A stretch of 64,000 nt of DNA from SAR86 cluster bacterium. Its GTDB lineage: Bacteria; Pseudomonadota; Gammaproteobacteria; Magnimaribacterales; Magnimaribacteraceae. The notes under the pieces were generated by a model that was given only the letters and a program-made list of their open reading frames with translations, did no database searches and was not told the DNA's origin. Made by a program: the position numbers and the translations under genes. The stretch is from positions 1-64,000 of the forward strand of contig JADHSF010000001.1 of assembly GCA_016777005.1 (NCBI GenBank), written 5' to 3'. Positions 1 through 9,288 of the stretch are shown in pieces (the stretch's first letter is position 1; every line of letters begins with the position of its first letter).

Positions 1-52
1 GCAGGACCAATTCGTTAAAAGCGAACTGCTCTACCGACTGAGCTAACGGCCC
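1..52 (-). tRNA. tRNA-Lys (anticodon UUU), 3' part cut off by the window edge
   Basis: Reverse complement reads GGGCCGTTAGCTCAGTCGGTAGAGCAGTTCGCTTTTAACGAATTGGTCC: acceptor 5' strand, D-arm and anticodon arm with CTTTTAA loop. Confidence 0.93.
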
Positions 53-77
53 GAAAAAAAAAGCGTATATTATAGGT

Positions 78-752
78 TTACTCAACTAAATTCGACTCTT
101 CTTTTACAATTTCTTTAGATTTTTTTGCAAGCTGGGCAGCACCCGATTCAGGGAACGCCTCAATAACCCTATTATATTGAATTAATGACTCTTCTTCATT
201 ACCCTCTATTCTGAGTATCTCACCCATTTTATATAAAGCATCTGGACAACGAGAATGATCGGAGAATTGATCAATAACACTCTGATAACTTAATTTGGCA
301 TCTTCATACATTTCTTGAGCTAAAAATAATTCACCAGACCAGAAATAAGCATCAGGAGTATAAAGTCCATTAGGAAAAGAAATAATAATCTCTGAGAAAA
401 TATCTAGAGCTTCAGCAAATCTGGATTCTTCAAACAATACCAATGCTTGTTTAAATAAGTCTCTTTCAGGGTCTGGGCTTTCAAAGACATTTCGCTCTTC
501 TAATACTACTTGTGGATTGGAGAGCTTTGATAATTCCAAAATACGCGAATCAAGATCTAAGTATCTTTGTTGTTGCACTTCTAATGATCTGTCAACAAGT
601 ATAGAATTTTCTTCAAGAATATTTCTAAGATCCCTTATTTCTTCTTCAAGATTTACTATTTTTTGATATAAAAGCTCCAGACTTTCTTCTTGTTCTGAAA
701 CAATTATTGAAGAAAGAATGCAAACGAGACTAGTTAAAAAAAATTTTTTCAA
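78..752 (-). CDS. cpoB: Tol-Pal system / cell division coordinator CpoB (YbgF), coiled coil plus TPR
   Basis: N-terminal coiled coil, TPR repeats (FKQALVLFEESRFAEALDIFSEII...), position after pal. Confidence 0.88.
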   Translation of the reverse strand: MKKFFLTSLVCILSSIIVSEQEESLELLYQKIVNLEEEIRDLRNILEENSILVDRSLEVQQQRYLDLDSRILELSKLSNPQVVLEERNVFESPDPERDLFKQALVLFEESRFAEALDIFSEIIISFPNGLYTPDAYFWSGELFLAQEMYEDAKLSYQSVIDQFSDHSRCPDALYKMGEILRIEGNEEESLIQYNRVIEAFPESGAAQLAKKSKEIVKEESNLVE

Positions 753-757
753 ACTTC

Positions 758-1222
758 TTAGAAAGTTTTAACCAAGGCCCTTCTGTTTTGCGACCATGAC
801 CTTTCATTTGATCCATTGACGATTGGTTTTTCTTCACCATAACTAACGGTCTGGATTTTATCTGATGAGACACCATTAATAATAAGCAGCTCTGCAACTG
901 TTTTAGCTCTTTTTTCTCCTAATGCCAAGTTGTACTCTCTAGTACCTCTCTCATCACAGTGTCCTTCAACTCTAACATTGAGATCATTATCGTTGATGAG
1001 TTTAGCTAGGGTCCTAATTTTTATTCTTCCCTCTGAATTAACATCGGATTTATCATAAGAAAAATAAAGAACATTATTAGAAGTCATTCCACTATCAGAA
1101 TAAGCTCCTGATGCAGAAGCCGATATTGCTGTAGAGTCATTAGTTCTATCTGAAGAAACTGAGCTACAAGATGCAAGGACAATAATGATTGTGGTTAAAA
1201 AAGATTTTTGAGTAATATTCAT
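758..1222 (-). CDS. pal: Peptidoglycan-associated lipoprotein Pal
   Basis: Lipobox VLASCSS; OmpA-like domain (VEGHCDERGTREYNLALGEKRAKTVAELL). Confidence 0.95.
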   Translation of the reverse strand: MNITQKSFLTTIIIVLASCSSVSSDRTNDSTAISASASGAYSDSGMTSNNVLYFSYDKSDVNSEGRIKIRTLAKLINDNDLNVRVEGHCDERGTREYNLALGEKRAKTVAELLIINGVSSDKIQTVSYGEEKPIVNGSNERSWSQNRRALVKTF

Positions 1223-1261
1223 TTTTTAGTCTCCTGAGTTTATTATACTTTTATTTTTATT

Positions 1262-2557
1262 CTAATCTATTAAAGGCGACCAAGCCGGCTCTCTAGCCTC
1301 ACCCTTAAGTGAAGGCATTATAAACTTAGTTTTACCGTCCATAGTGATGCCAGCCAATATATCTCTATCGCCATCTTTGGTTGCATAGATAATGACATTA
1401 CCATTAGGTGAGATAGTAGGAGATTCATCTAAGTAAGTGTCAGTCAAAATTCTTACTTTTCCTGATCTAAAATTTTGAGTTGCAATATGAAAAACTCCAT
1501 TTCTCCTATGAACAAAAACTATACCTTTCCCATCAGGTAAATATCTTGCTCTGGCGTTATAAGTACCCTCAAATGTCAGTCTCTTAATTCTGTTATTTTT
1601 AACGTTTGCTTCATAAATTTGAGGGGACCCAGATCTATTAGATGTAAATAATAGACTTCTTGAATCAGGAGACCAATCTGGTTCAGTATCTATGCCAAAA
1701 TGTTTAGTTATTTGCGTCCAACTAGATTGCTCTAAATCATAAATAAAAAGATCAGGATTCCCAGATTTAGATAAAACAGCTGAAATCATATCTCCATTAG
1801 GAGACCAATTTGGTGAACTATTTATACCCTCCTCTAATTTGAGGCCTTTTCTCTTTGCTGAACTGAGTTCTTGTAAAAAAATTCGTGAAGTCCCCTCTTC
1901 AAAGGAGACATATGCAATTTCTTTTCTATCAGGCGACCAACTTGGAGACATTAATGGTTGAGGCGAAGAAAATAAGGAAATACTTTCGAATCCATCAATA
2001 TCAGATATCCTCAAATTATAATTAGGATCTTCAGAAGAAGGCTTATCTATGTAAGCCAGTTTGGTTGAAAAAATACCCGGTATACCTTGAATTTTTTCAT
2101 AAATCTTGTCGCTCATCTTATGAGCAACCTTTCTTAAAGACTTAATAGGACCGATGACATTGCCTCTATGAATTGATTTTTCTCTAGCGATATCAAAAAT
2201 AATATAATTGGTTTCAGTATTGCCGTCTAGGTTAGAACCTTTTGTGCCACCTATTACTAAATAATCTACTCCTAATAGCCTCCAATCTTTATAGTAAATT
2301 TCTTCCTTTGAAGTTGGCAGACTCAACATACTTTCAGGTGGCAAAACAACAAATTCACCAAAAGACTCTAAATCCGATTTAATTATTTTATGAAGATATG
2401 TTGTCTGAGTGCTTTCTAACTCCCATTTCATAGGGACAACCGCAATATTGATTGGATCGGCTATACCTCCCTTTATTTCTATACGTAATTGCGAATAGGT
2501 AAATGAAAAATAAAAGAAGAGAATGAAGGTCAGAAAAAAAATCTTAAATTTAAACAT
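1262..2557 (-). CDS. tolB: Tol-Pal system beta-propeller protein TolB
   Basis: Repeated PxWSPDG-type propeller motifs; tol operon context. Confidence 0.95.
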   Translation of the reverse strand: MFKFKIFFLTFILFFYFSFTYSQLRIEIKGGIADPINIAVVPMKWELESTQTTYLHKIIKSDLESFGEFVVLPPESMLSLPTSKEEIYYKDWRLLGVDYLVIGGTKGSNLDGNTETNYIIFDIAREKSIHRGNVIGPIKSLRKVAHKMSDKIYEKIQGIPGIFSTKLAYIDKPSSEDPNYNLRISDIDGFESISLFSSPQPLMSPSWSPDRKEIAYVSFEEGTSRIFLQELSSAKRKGLKLEEGINSSPNWSPNGDMISAVLSKSGNPDLFIYDLEQSSWTQITKHFGIDTEPDWSPDSRSLLFTSNRSGSPQIYEANVKNNRIKRLTFEGTYNARARYLPDGKGIVFVHRRNGVFHIATQNFRSGKVRILTDTYLDESPTISPNGNVIIYATKDGDRDILAGITMDGKTKFIMPSLKGEAREPAWSPLID

Positions 2558-2571
2558 AAATTAAATATTTA

Positions 2572-3183
2572 TTATTCCGGACTGAAAATAAGGATAAAGT
2601 TCCTAAAGTGTTGATCGAATAAACTCATCTGCATACTTAGTCCTTCAAAAGATTTTACTTTTGAGATTGCAGTTAAAGCAGATTCATCAAAAGCTAGATT
2701 TCCGCTACCCTTTATAATTGATGCAGAAACAATCTCTCCAGTCGGTACAAGTATAATTTGAATCTCTGTTTTTAAATTAAACTTCAGTTGAGATGGTCTT
2801 TTCCAATTATCCATTACCTGACTCTTGATGATAGATGAAAAATTCTCTAACTCAGTCAGACTAATTAATTTATTTTTATCAACTTCATTACTTTGATTCT
2901 TTACTTCCAAAATTGAAATCTGATCCAGTTCATAATTTACGTCAGAAAGTTTTATTCTCTCAGGAGAGTCTTTATTTTGGATATCTTGTTCATTCTCCTT
3001 TGGTATCGAGATATTTCTTTTCTTTAATAAGTTTTTTTCTTGTTCAATTATTAAGTAAGCTTGGATAGGCTTACTTGTCTCAATATTAAATGCTTCAAGA
3101 TCTAAATTAAAAAAATTTGAGAAAGATAAAACTAAACCAAGATGAATGAATACAGACAAAATTAAGGGAGGAAAATAATTCAT
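2572..3183 (-). CDS. tolA: TolA-like energy transduction protein (short, 203 aa)
   Basis: N-terminal TM, C-terminal TonB/TolA-like domain (VMDNWKRPSQLKFNLKTEIQIILVPTGEIVSASIIKGSGNLAFDESALTAI); between tolR and tolB. Confidence 0.85.
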   Translation of the reverse strand: MNYFPPLILSVFIHLGLVLSFSNFFNLDLEAFNIETSKPIQAYLIIEQEKNLLKKRNISIPKENEQDIQNKDSPERIKLSDVNYELDQISILEVKNQSNEVDKNKLISLTELENFSSIIKSQVMDNWKRPSQLKFNLKTEIQIILVPTGEIVSASIIKGSGNLAFDESALTAISKVKSFEGLSMQMSLFDQHFRNFILIFSPE

Positions 3184-3599
3184 TAATTTGATGAGATAGG
3201 CTTAGAAATAAGACCTATATCAATTGCTCCTGCCATTTGGAGTTCTGCCATAACAGTCATTACTTTTTCATATTTAACCTGTCCATCACCTCTAATGACA
3301 ACCTGAAGGCCAGGACTAGCTTCAATGATTTTAGAAACCGAAACATTTAGCTCATCTAAAGTAAGCGGCTTGTTTTTTGTTGAACCAGTTTCGAGAAATA
3401 AAGCGCCATCCCGATCAATAGAAACTATTAATGGTTCTGTATTTTGCACAGGTAAAGCTTCAGAAGAAGCTTCTGGCAAATTAACCTGGATACCCTGAAC
3501 CATCAAAGGAGCTGAGATCATAAATATGACCAGCAAAACCAACATAACATCAATATATGGAACCACATTGATGTCCGAGATTAAATTTCTTCTTTTCAC
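3183..3599 (-). CDS. tolR: TolR, ExbD family
   Basis: ISDINVVPYIDVMLVLLVIFMISAP motif. Confidence 0.95.
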   Translation of the reverse strand: MKRRNLISDINVVPYIDVMLVLLVIFMISAPLMVQGIQVNLPEASSEALPVQNTEPLIVSIDRDGALFLETGSTKNKPLTLDELNVSVSKIIEASPGLQVVIRGDGQVKYEKVMTVMAELQMAGAIDIGLISKPISSN

Positions 3600-3601
3600 T
3601 C

Positions 3602-4270
3602 TTAATCTGAATGTATATCCCTATACAAAACTGCTAAAAATTCTTCTTTAAAACCCTCAAAATTTGATAGGAGATTATCAGATTCCGAAATAAATTTATT
3701 ATAGGCAACAAGAGCAGGAATGGCAGCAAAGAGTCCAATTGCTGTAGCAATAAGTGCTTCAGAGATACCAGGTGCTACAGCTGAAAGTGTTGCTTGTGAT
3801 GCCCCTGCTAATCCCCTAAAGGAATTCATTATCCCCCACACAGTTCCAAATAAACCCACATAAGGGCTGACTGAAGCGACTGTAGCAAGAAATGGTAAAT
3901 GCTTTTCCAGCAAAGATTGTTCTTTCGCTAAAGCAACACGCATATTTCTTTGAACACTATCCATAACAATGTCTGGACCTAAACTCTCTTTTGTAAGCCT
4001 CTTATAATCAAGATAACCTACTTGAAAAATGTACTCAGCCCCTACTGGATTATGATTTTCTTCTTGGCTTGAAGATAAAAGTGCATCTAAACCCGCATCT
4101 GACCAAAAACTAATTTCGAAATCTAATAACTCCTGACTAATTTTTTTTATATAAAGCCAACGTTCAAAAATGATCATCCAAGAAACAATCGATGCAAGGA
4201 TTAAGATAATTATTACCGTCTTTACAACAACACTTGCATTCAAAAAAAGTTCTAATATTGAAAGTTCCAT
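3602..4270 (-). CDS. tolQ: TolQ, MotA/TolQ/ExbB family
   Basis: SPYVGLFGTVWGIMNSF...APGISEALIATAIGLFAAIPA motif. Confidence 0.95.
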   Translation of the reverse strand: MELSILELFLNASVVVKTVIIILILASIVSWMIIFERWLYIKKISQELLDFEISFWSDAGLDALLSSSQEENHNPVGAEYIFQVGYLDYKRLTKESLGPDIVMDSVQRNMRVALAKEQSLLEKHLPFLATVASVSPYVGLFGTVWGIMNSFRGLAGASQATLSAVAPGISEALIATAIGLFAAIPALVAYNKFISESDNLLSNFEGFKEEFLAVLYRDIHSD

Positions 4271-4274
4271 AAGA

Positions 4275-4673
4275 CTATAAGAGTAGTTTTTTCATTCCCG
4301 TATGTAAATACTCAGGCAAAGCTGCAGGAATAAAAGTTTCAGAATCAAGGCTACCGCATTTTATAGTAGCCTTAGCAATTTCTTGATTATTACTAAATGC
4401 AGTTTGCTCAAAATCAAAACTTACTTTTCCTAATTTAACTAAATCCGTTTTTATTACTAATTGGTCATCAAGTCTTGCGGGCTTGAGAAGTTTTAAATCT
4501 AAGCTTCTAACAACAAAAATAATCTTTTCTTCCATAAGCTTCATCTGTTCATAGCCAATTGCTCTTAATAATTCCGTTCGAGCTCTTTCAAAAAATTTAA
4601 GATAGTTAGCATAGTAAACCACTCCTTGAGCGTCTGTATCCTCGTAATAAACTCTCAAAAGATATTCTTGCAT
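4275..4673 (-). CDS. ybgC: Tol-Pal associated acyl-CoA thioesterase YbgC
   Basis: YYEDTDAQGVVYYANYLKFFERARTELLR hot-dog motif. Confidence 0.95.
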   Translation of the reverse strand: MQEYLLRVYYEDTDAQGVVYYANYLKFFERARTELLRAIGYEQMKLMEEKIIFVVRSLDLKLLKPARLDDQLVIKTDLVKLGKVSFDFEQTAFSNNQEIAKATIKCGSLDSETFIPAALPEYLHTGMKKLLL

Positions 4674-5089
4674 TAATCTAATTCTTCGTGATCCTGAATA
4701 TCTTTGGAGTAAAGTTCTTTTAAAAGGAAAATAAAATCATCCCACAGTAAATCCGCAGTAAAAGGAGAGTCTATATGTAAATTGGGATTGATTGCCCCTA
4801 GTGGAACTCTGACTTTAATGGGCCTTCTATCAAATTTGTAAACCAAAGCTGGGATTCCTTTATTTCGTGTTGCGTCTAGAACTTGTTTCCACCAAGCCTC
4901 GAGAGGTTCAGCACCAGATGCATATCTTTTGCATTCAAGATACCAATTACCCAGCATAAGATCAGGTAAATGTTTTTCTCTAGTTTGTTCAAGAATTCTT
5001 CTTATATTTTTTTTTAAACCTAAATCATTTGTAAGGAGATTGGCTACTTCCCTTTCGAAAGAAGCTCCTTTATTTCTTGAATTAGCCAT
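4673..5089 (-). CDS. Putative PD-(D/E)XK nuclease / Holliday-junction-resolvase-like protein
   Basis: MANSRNKGASFEREVANLL...KHLPDLMLGNWYLECKRYASG matches E...PD-Xn-E-C-K layout. The ORF track start at 5128 overlaps yebC; the internal ATG at 5089 lies just after the yebC stop and is the likelier start. Confidence 0.72.
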   Translation of the reverse strand: MANSRNKGASFEREVANLLTNDLGLKKNIRRILEQTREKHLPDLMLGNWYLECKRYASGAEPLEAWWKQVLDATRNKGIPALVYKFDRRPIKVRVPLGAINPNLHIDSPFTADLLWDDFIFLLKELYSKDIQDHEELD

Positions 5090-5090
5090 A

Positions 5091-5837
5091 TTAATCCAGT
5101 TGTTCGAACATACCATCAGCAAATTCAATATTTGAAGTTACATTCTGAGTATCGTCAAGGTCTTCGAGCATTTCTAATAATTTATATACCTTAAGAGAAG
5201 TATCTATATCAGCTTGAACTGTAGTTTCAGGCACTAAGGATATTTCTGAGTCATCAATTCTGAAATCTTGGTTAATTAAAGCATTTTTAATATTTTGAAA
5301 GTCTTCTGGAGAAGAGCTTACAGTAGTTGTTAGATCTTCATTTATCTCTATATCTTCAGCACCTGCTTCAATAGATACTTCCATAATTTGTTCAGCATCT
5401 TGTTCCGAAGAAACAGTTATTATTCCTTTTTTTTCAAAAAGGTAAGAAACCGATCCGTTTGTTCCAAGATTTCCTCCAGATTTAGTAAAGGCATGTCTGA
5501 CTTCAGCCACTGTTCTATTATTATTGTCTGTCATAGACTCAACAATGATTGCTATTCCACCTGGACCATAACCCTCAAAGCTGACTTCTTCAAGATTTTC
5601 TCCCTCGAGACCTCCTGCTCCTCTTTGCACAGCTCTTTCGATAGTATCTTTGGTCATATTGGCAGCTAAGGCTTTATCAATGGCTGTTCTAAGTCTAGGG
5701 TTATCATCGGGAACCCCGCCTCCCAATTTAGCTGCAACTGTCAGCTCTCTTATCAGGACAGAAAATATCTTTCCTCTTTTTGCATCCTGCCTACCTTTTC
5801 TATGCTTTATATTAGCCCATTTTGAATGACCTGCCAC
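5091..5837 (-). CDS. yebC: YebC/PmpR family protein
   Basis: MAGHSKWANIKHRKGRQDAKRGKIF signature. Confidence 0.97.
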   Translation of the reverse strand: MAGHSKWANIKHRKGRQDAKRGKIFSVLIRELTVAAKLGGGVPDDNPRLRTAIDKALAANMTKDTIERAVQRGAGGLEGENLEEVSFEGYGPGGIAIIVESMTDNNNRTVAEVRHAFTKSGGNLGTNGSVSYLFEKKGIITVSSEQDAEQIMEVSIEAGAEDIEINEDLTTTVSSSPEDFQNIKNALINQDFRIDDSEISLVPETTVQADIDTSLKVYKLLEMLEDLDDTQNVTSNIEFADGMFEQLD

Positions 5838-5838
5838 T

Positions 5839-7614
5839 TTACTCCTCCTTATCTAATCCATGGAACCTTATATGAAGTTCATCTAATTGATCTTGTGCCG
5901 CATGTCCTGGAGCATCAGTCAGTAAACATGAAGCAGTTTGAGTTTTGGGGAAGGCTATAACGTCTCTTATTGAATCTGAATGCGTCATCAACATAATCAA
6001 TCTATCGAGTCCAATAGCTAGTCCAGCATGCGGTGGACAACCATGCTGAAGGGCTGAAATCAAAAAACCAAACTTTTCTTCGGCTTCTCTTTCATCTATT
6101 TTCAGAAGACTTAAGACTGTTTTTTGCATTTCTTGATCATGGATTCTTACAGAACCACCCCCAAGCTCAGTTCCATTCAAGACTATATCATAGGCATCAG
6201 TTAAAGCTTCAAGAGGAGCATTCTTGAGACTCTCGATAGAGCATGTAGGAGCCGTAAAAGGATGGTGCAATGGAGTAAGGTCGCCCGACTTATTTTTTTC
6301 AAACATAGGAAAATCAGTAATCCAACAAGGTGCCCAGTCACATATTAAAAGATCTAAATCTTTGGCCACTAGATCTCTTAAAGCAGCCAAAGAATCATTC
6401 ACTATATTGCTTTTACCAGCTCCGAAGAAAATAATGTCCCCTTCCTCTACTTCCAATGTTTTCATAAGAGATGAAATTATTTCATCATCTATAAATTTTA
6501 TTATAGGAGACTGAAGGCCTTCCTTACCCTTTGATAGATCTTCTACTCTTATATACGCCAATCCCTTTGCGCCATAATTAGCTACAAAATTTGTATAGTC
6601 GTCAATCTGCTTTCGAGTAAGAGATTTACCATTGGGAACCCTAATTGCAGCAATCCTTGAATCATCATCATTAGCAGGTTCGCTAAACACCTTAAAATCA
6701 CAGTCCTTGAATAATGTCTTTACCTCTAAAAGTTGTAAGGGATTTCTTAAATCAGGCTTATCAATGCCGTACTTTTCTATTGCATCCTTGTAGGATATTT
6801 TAGGAAATTCACCTAACTCGATAGATAAAGATTCTTTAAAAACATCTTTTATCATATCAGTAATTAAATTCATCACTACTGAGGAATCAGCAAAAGATAA
6901 TTCAATATCTAGCTGAGTGAATTCTGGTTGTCGATCTGCTCTAAGATCTTCATCTCTAAAGCATTTTGCAAATTGATAGTATCTCTCAAAACCAGATGCC
7001 ATAAGAGTTTGCTTAAATAATTGAGGAGATTGAGGTAAAGCAAAAAATGAGCCTGGAAATGTTCTACTTGGGACCAAATAGTCTCTAGCTCCCTCAGGGG
7101 TCGCTTTAGTCAAGATAGGTGTTTCAATTTCAATAAATTCTTCATTGCTTAAATAATTCCTGAGACGAGAAGAAACTTTTGATCTTAATCTAAGATTTTG
7201 TTGCATTTCAGATCTTCTTAAATCTAAGAATCTATATGTTAAACGAGTCTCTTCTCCGACTGACGTGTATTCATCTAATTGAAACGGAAGAGGTTTAGAA
7301 GGATTTAATATATCTAAATGTGAGGCAACTATTTCTACTTCACCTGTTGCGAGGTTAGAATTTATTGTCCCCTCAGGTCTTTCTCTTACCAAACCTTTAG
7401 AAAAAACTACATATTCATTTCTGCAATTCTCAGCGAGAGCAAATGTCTCTTCTGAGTCAGGGTTATAGACTACTTGCACAAGTCCATCTTCGTCTCTAAT
7501 GTCAAAGAATATTACACCGCCGTGATCTCTTCTTCGATGAATCCATCCAGCAACTGATATTTCTTGTCCGATCAAATCTATATTAATTTGATTACATTTA
7601 TGTGTTCTTTTCAT
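5839..7614 (-). CDS. aspS: Aspartyl-tRNA synthetase (non-discriminating-type residues)
   Basis: Full-length class II synthetase; [19 protein letters not shown] and [13 protein letters not shown] motifs. Confidence 0.97.
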   Translation of the reverse strand: MKRTHKCNQINIDLIGQEISVAGWIHRRRDHGGVIFFDIRDEDGLVQVVYNPDSEETFALAENCRNEYVVFSKGLVRERPEGTINSNLATGEVEIVASHLDILNPSKPLPFQLDEYTSVGEETRLTYRFLDLRRSEMQQNLRLRSKVSSRLRNYLSNEEFIEIETPILTKATPEGARDYLVPSRTFPGSFFALPQSPQLFKQTLMASGFERYYQFAKCFRDEDLRADRQPEFTQLDIELSFADSSVVMNLITDMIKDVFKESLSIELGEFPKISYKDAIEKYGIDKPDLRNPLQLLEVKTLFKDCDFKVFSEPANDDDSRIAAIRVPNGKSLTRKQIDDYTNFVANYGAKGLAYIRVEDLSKGKEGLQSPIIKFIDDEIISSLMKTLEVEEGDIIFFGAGKSNIVNDSLAALRDLVAKDLDLLICDWAPCWITDFPMFEKNKSGDLTPLHHPFTAPTCSIESLKNAPLEALTDAYDIVLNGTELGGGSVRIHDQEMQKTVLSLLKIDEREAEEKFGFLISALQHGCPPHAGLAIGLDRLIMLMTHSDSIRDVIAFPKTQTASCLLTDAPGHAAQDQLDELHIRFHGLDKEE

Positions 7615-7618
7615 TTTT

Positions 7619-7894
7619 TTATATAGATTCTTTTTTTGTTACAGAGGTATCTTTAGTTTTTTTGTCTGGCTTAGCAGGAGAAGTACTTTCGTTATCGCTT
7701 TTAGCTATATTTTTTTTGTTCCCGGTTTTGAAATCTGTCTCATACCATCCTGTCCCTTTAAGCCTAAATGATGGGGCTGTTGGCATCTGAGAAAAGTTAG
7801 GATTTTTAATTTTGAAATCATCTAATTCGGAGATTCGCATCTGTTTCTCAAAAATCTCTTCGGTTTCTATATTTTTAAAAATGTATGTTGGCAT
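7619..7894 (-). CDS. FmdB-like small protein lacking the zinc-ribbon cysteines
   Basis: MPTYIFKN start and [17 protein letters not shown] end as in FmdB-family proteins; no cysteine in the sequence. Confidence 0.7.
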   Translation of the reverse strand: MPTYIFKNIETEEIFEKQMRISELDDFKIKNPNFSQMPTAPSFRLKGTGWYETDFKTGNKKNIAKSDNESTSPAKPDKKTKDTSVTKKESI

Positions 7895-8013
7895 AAAAGG
7901 GTTGCTCAGTATTAAATGTAAGGTATTTATTCACTCAGGATGCAATTATAGCAATTTTTATTATATAGATTCTTGAAAACCAGCTATATGTTAGTATTAG
8001 TAAAAATAAATTT

Positions 8014-9288
8014 ATGAAAGCTTCAAAGTTAATTCTAGGTACTCAAAGAGAAAATCCTGCAGATGCAGAGATTGTTAGTCACCAATTAATGATTAGAGCT
8101 GGGCTAATCAGGCAAGTTTCTTCAGGAATATACAATTGGCTCCCTTTGGGGAAAAAAGTACTTCAGAAGGTTGAGGATATTATAAGAACTGAAATGAATA
8201 ACTCGGACGCGCAAGAAATTTTAATGCCAATGGTCCAACCAGCTGCTTTATGGGAAGAATCTGGAAGAATTGATCAATATGGTCAAGAATTACTAGTTTT
8301 CCTAGATAGGCATGATAATAAATTTTGTCTTGGGCCTACTCATGAAGAAATAATTACTGATCTTTGTAAGAATCTTCTTACTAGCTATAAACAGTTACCA
8401 GTCACTCTTTACCAAATCCAAACAAAATTTAGAGATGAAATAAGGCCTAGATTCGGGGTGATGAGATCTAGAGAATTTATTATGAAAGATGCCTATTCTT
8501 TTGATTTAAATAAAGAAGGCCTTGATCAAAGTTATGCGATCATGAAGGGCGCTTATATAAATATTTTTAATCGCCTGGGTTTGGACTATCGTATTGTAAA
8601 GGCAGACAGCGGAGCTATAGGAGGTTCTGACTCTGAGGAATTTCATGTATTGGCTGATTCGGGTGAGGACCTTTTAGCTTTTAGTGATAAGAGTGATTAT
8701 GCAATTAATGCTGAATTGCTTACAGAACTTCAAGAGGGACAAGATCCTTATTCATTAGAAGGTAAGCAAAGTCCAGATGGGAAAGGTAATCTTAAATTGA
8801 AAAAAGGGATAGAGGTAGGTCATATATTCAAACTGGGTAAAAAATATTCAGAAATCCTTAATTTAAGAATCCAAGGAGAAGATGGTGACATCAATCCTGA
8901 GATGGGTTGCTATGGTATTGGAGCTTCAAGAATTGTTGCTGCAGCAATAGAACAAAATCACGATGAAAAAGGCATAGTATGGCCTAAATCATTATCCCCC
9001 TTTCAAGTTGCATTGGTTGAAGTCAACTCAAAAGATAACAAAGTTGTGAAGGATAAATGTAATGAAATCTATCAATTACTAAAAGATAACAACATTGAAA
9101 CATTATGGGATGATAGAGACAAAAGACCTGGTGTAAAATTTTCTGATATGGAAGTAATCGGCATCCCTATGACAATTATCGTTGGGGAGAGAACTCTAGA
9201 AACTGGTCAGATAGAAATTAAGAAAAGAAAAGATGAGAAACCAGAACTGGTCTCTCATCAAGATCTTTTATCACTGATACTGAGCTAA
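8014..9288 (+). CDS. proS: Prolyl-tRNA synthetase, short form lacking the INS editing domain
   Basis: FRDEIRPRFGVMRSREFIMKDAYSFD; ends of the catalytic core joined through a short linker (SDYAINAELL...QSPDGKGNLKLKKGIEVGHIFKLG). Confidence 0.96.
   Translation: MKASKLILGTQRENPADAEIVSHQLMIRAGLIRQVSSGIYNWLPLGKKVLQKVEDIIRTEMNNSDAQEILMPMVQPAALWEESGRIDQYGQELLVFLDRHDNKFCLGPTHEEIITDLCKNLLTSYKQLPVTLYQIQTKFRDEIRPRFGVMRSREFIMKDAYSFDLNKEGLDQSYAIMKGAYINIFNRLGLDYRIVKADSGAIGGSDSEEFHVLADSGEDLLAFSDKSDYAINAELLTELQEGQDPYSLEGKQSPDGKGNLKLKKGIEVGHIFKLGKKYSEILNLRIQGEDGDINPEMGCYGIGASRIVAAAIEQNHDEKGIVWPKSLSPFQVALVEVNSKDNKVVKDKCNEIYQLLKDNNIETLWDDRDKRPGVKFSDMEVIGIPMTIIVGERTLETGQIEIKKRKDEKPELVSHQDLLSLILS

Noticed and set aside
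5388-5669. + strand 93-aa ORF antisense to yebC
   Set aside because: Shadow ORF; yebC on the minus strand is unambiguous.
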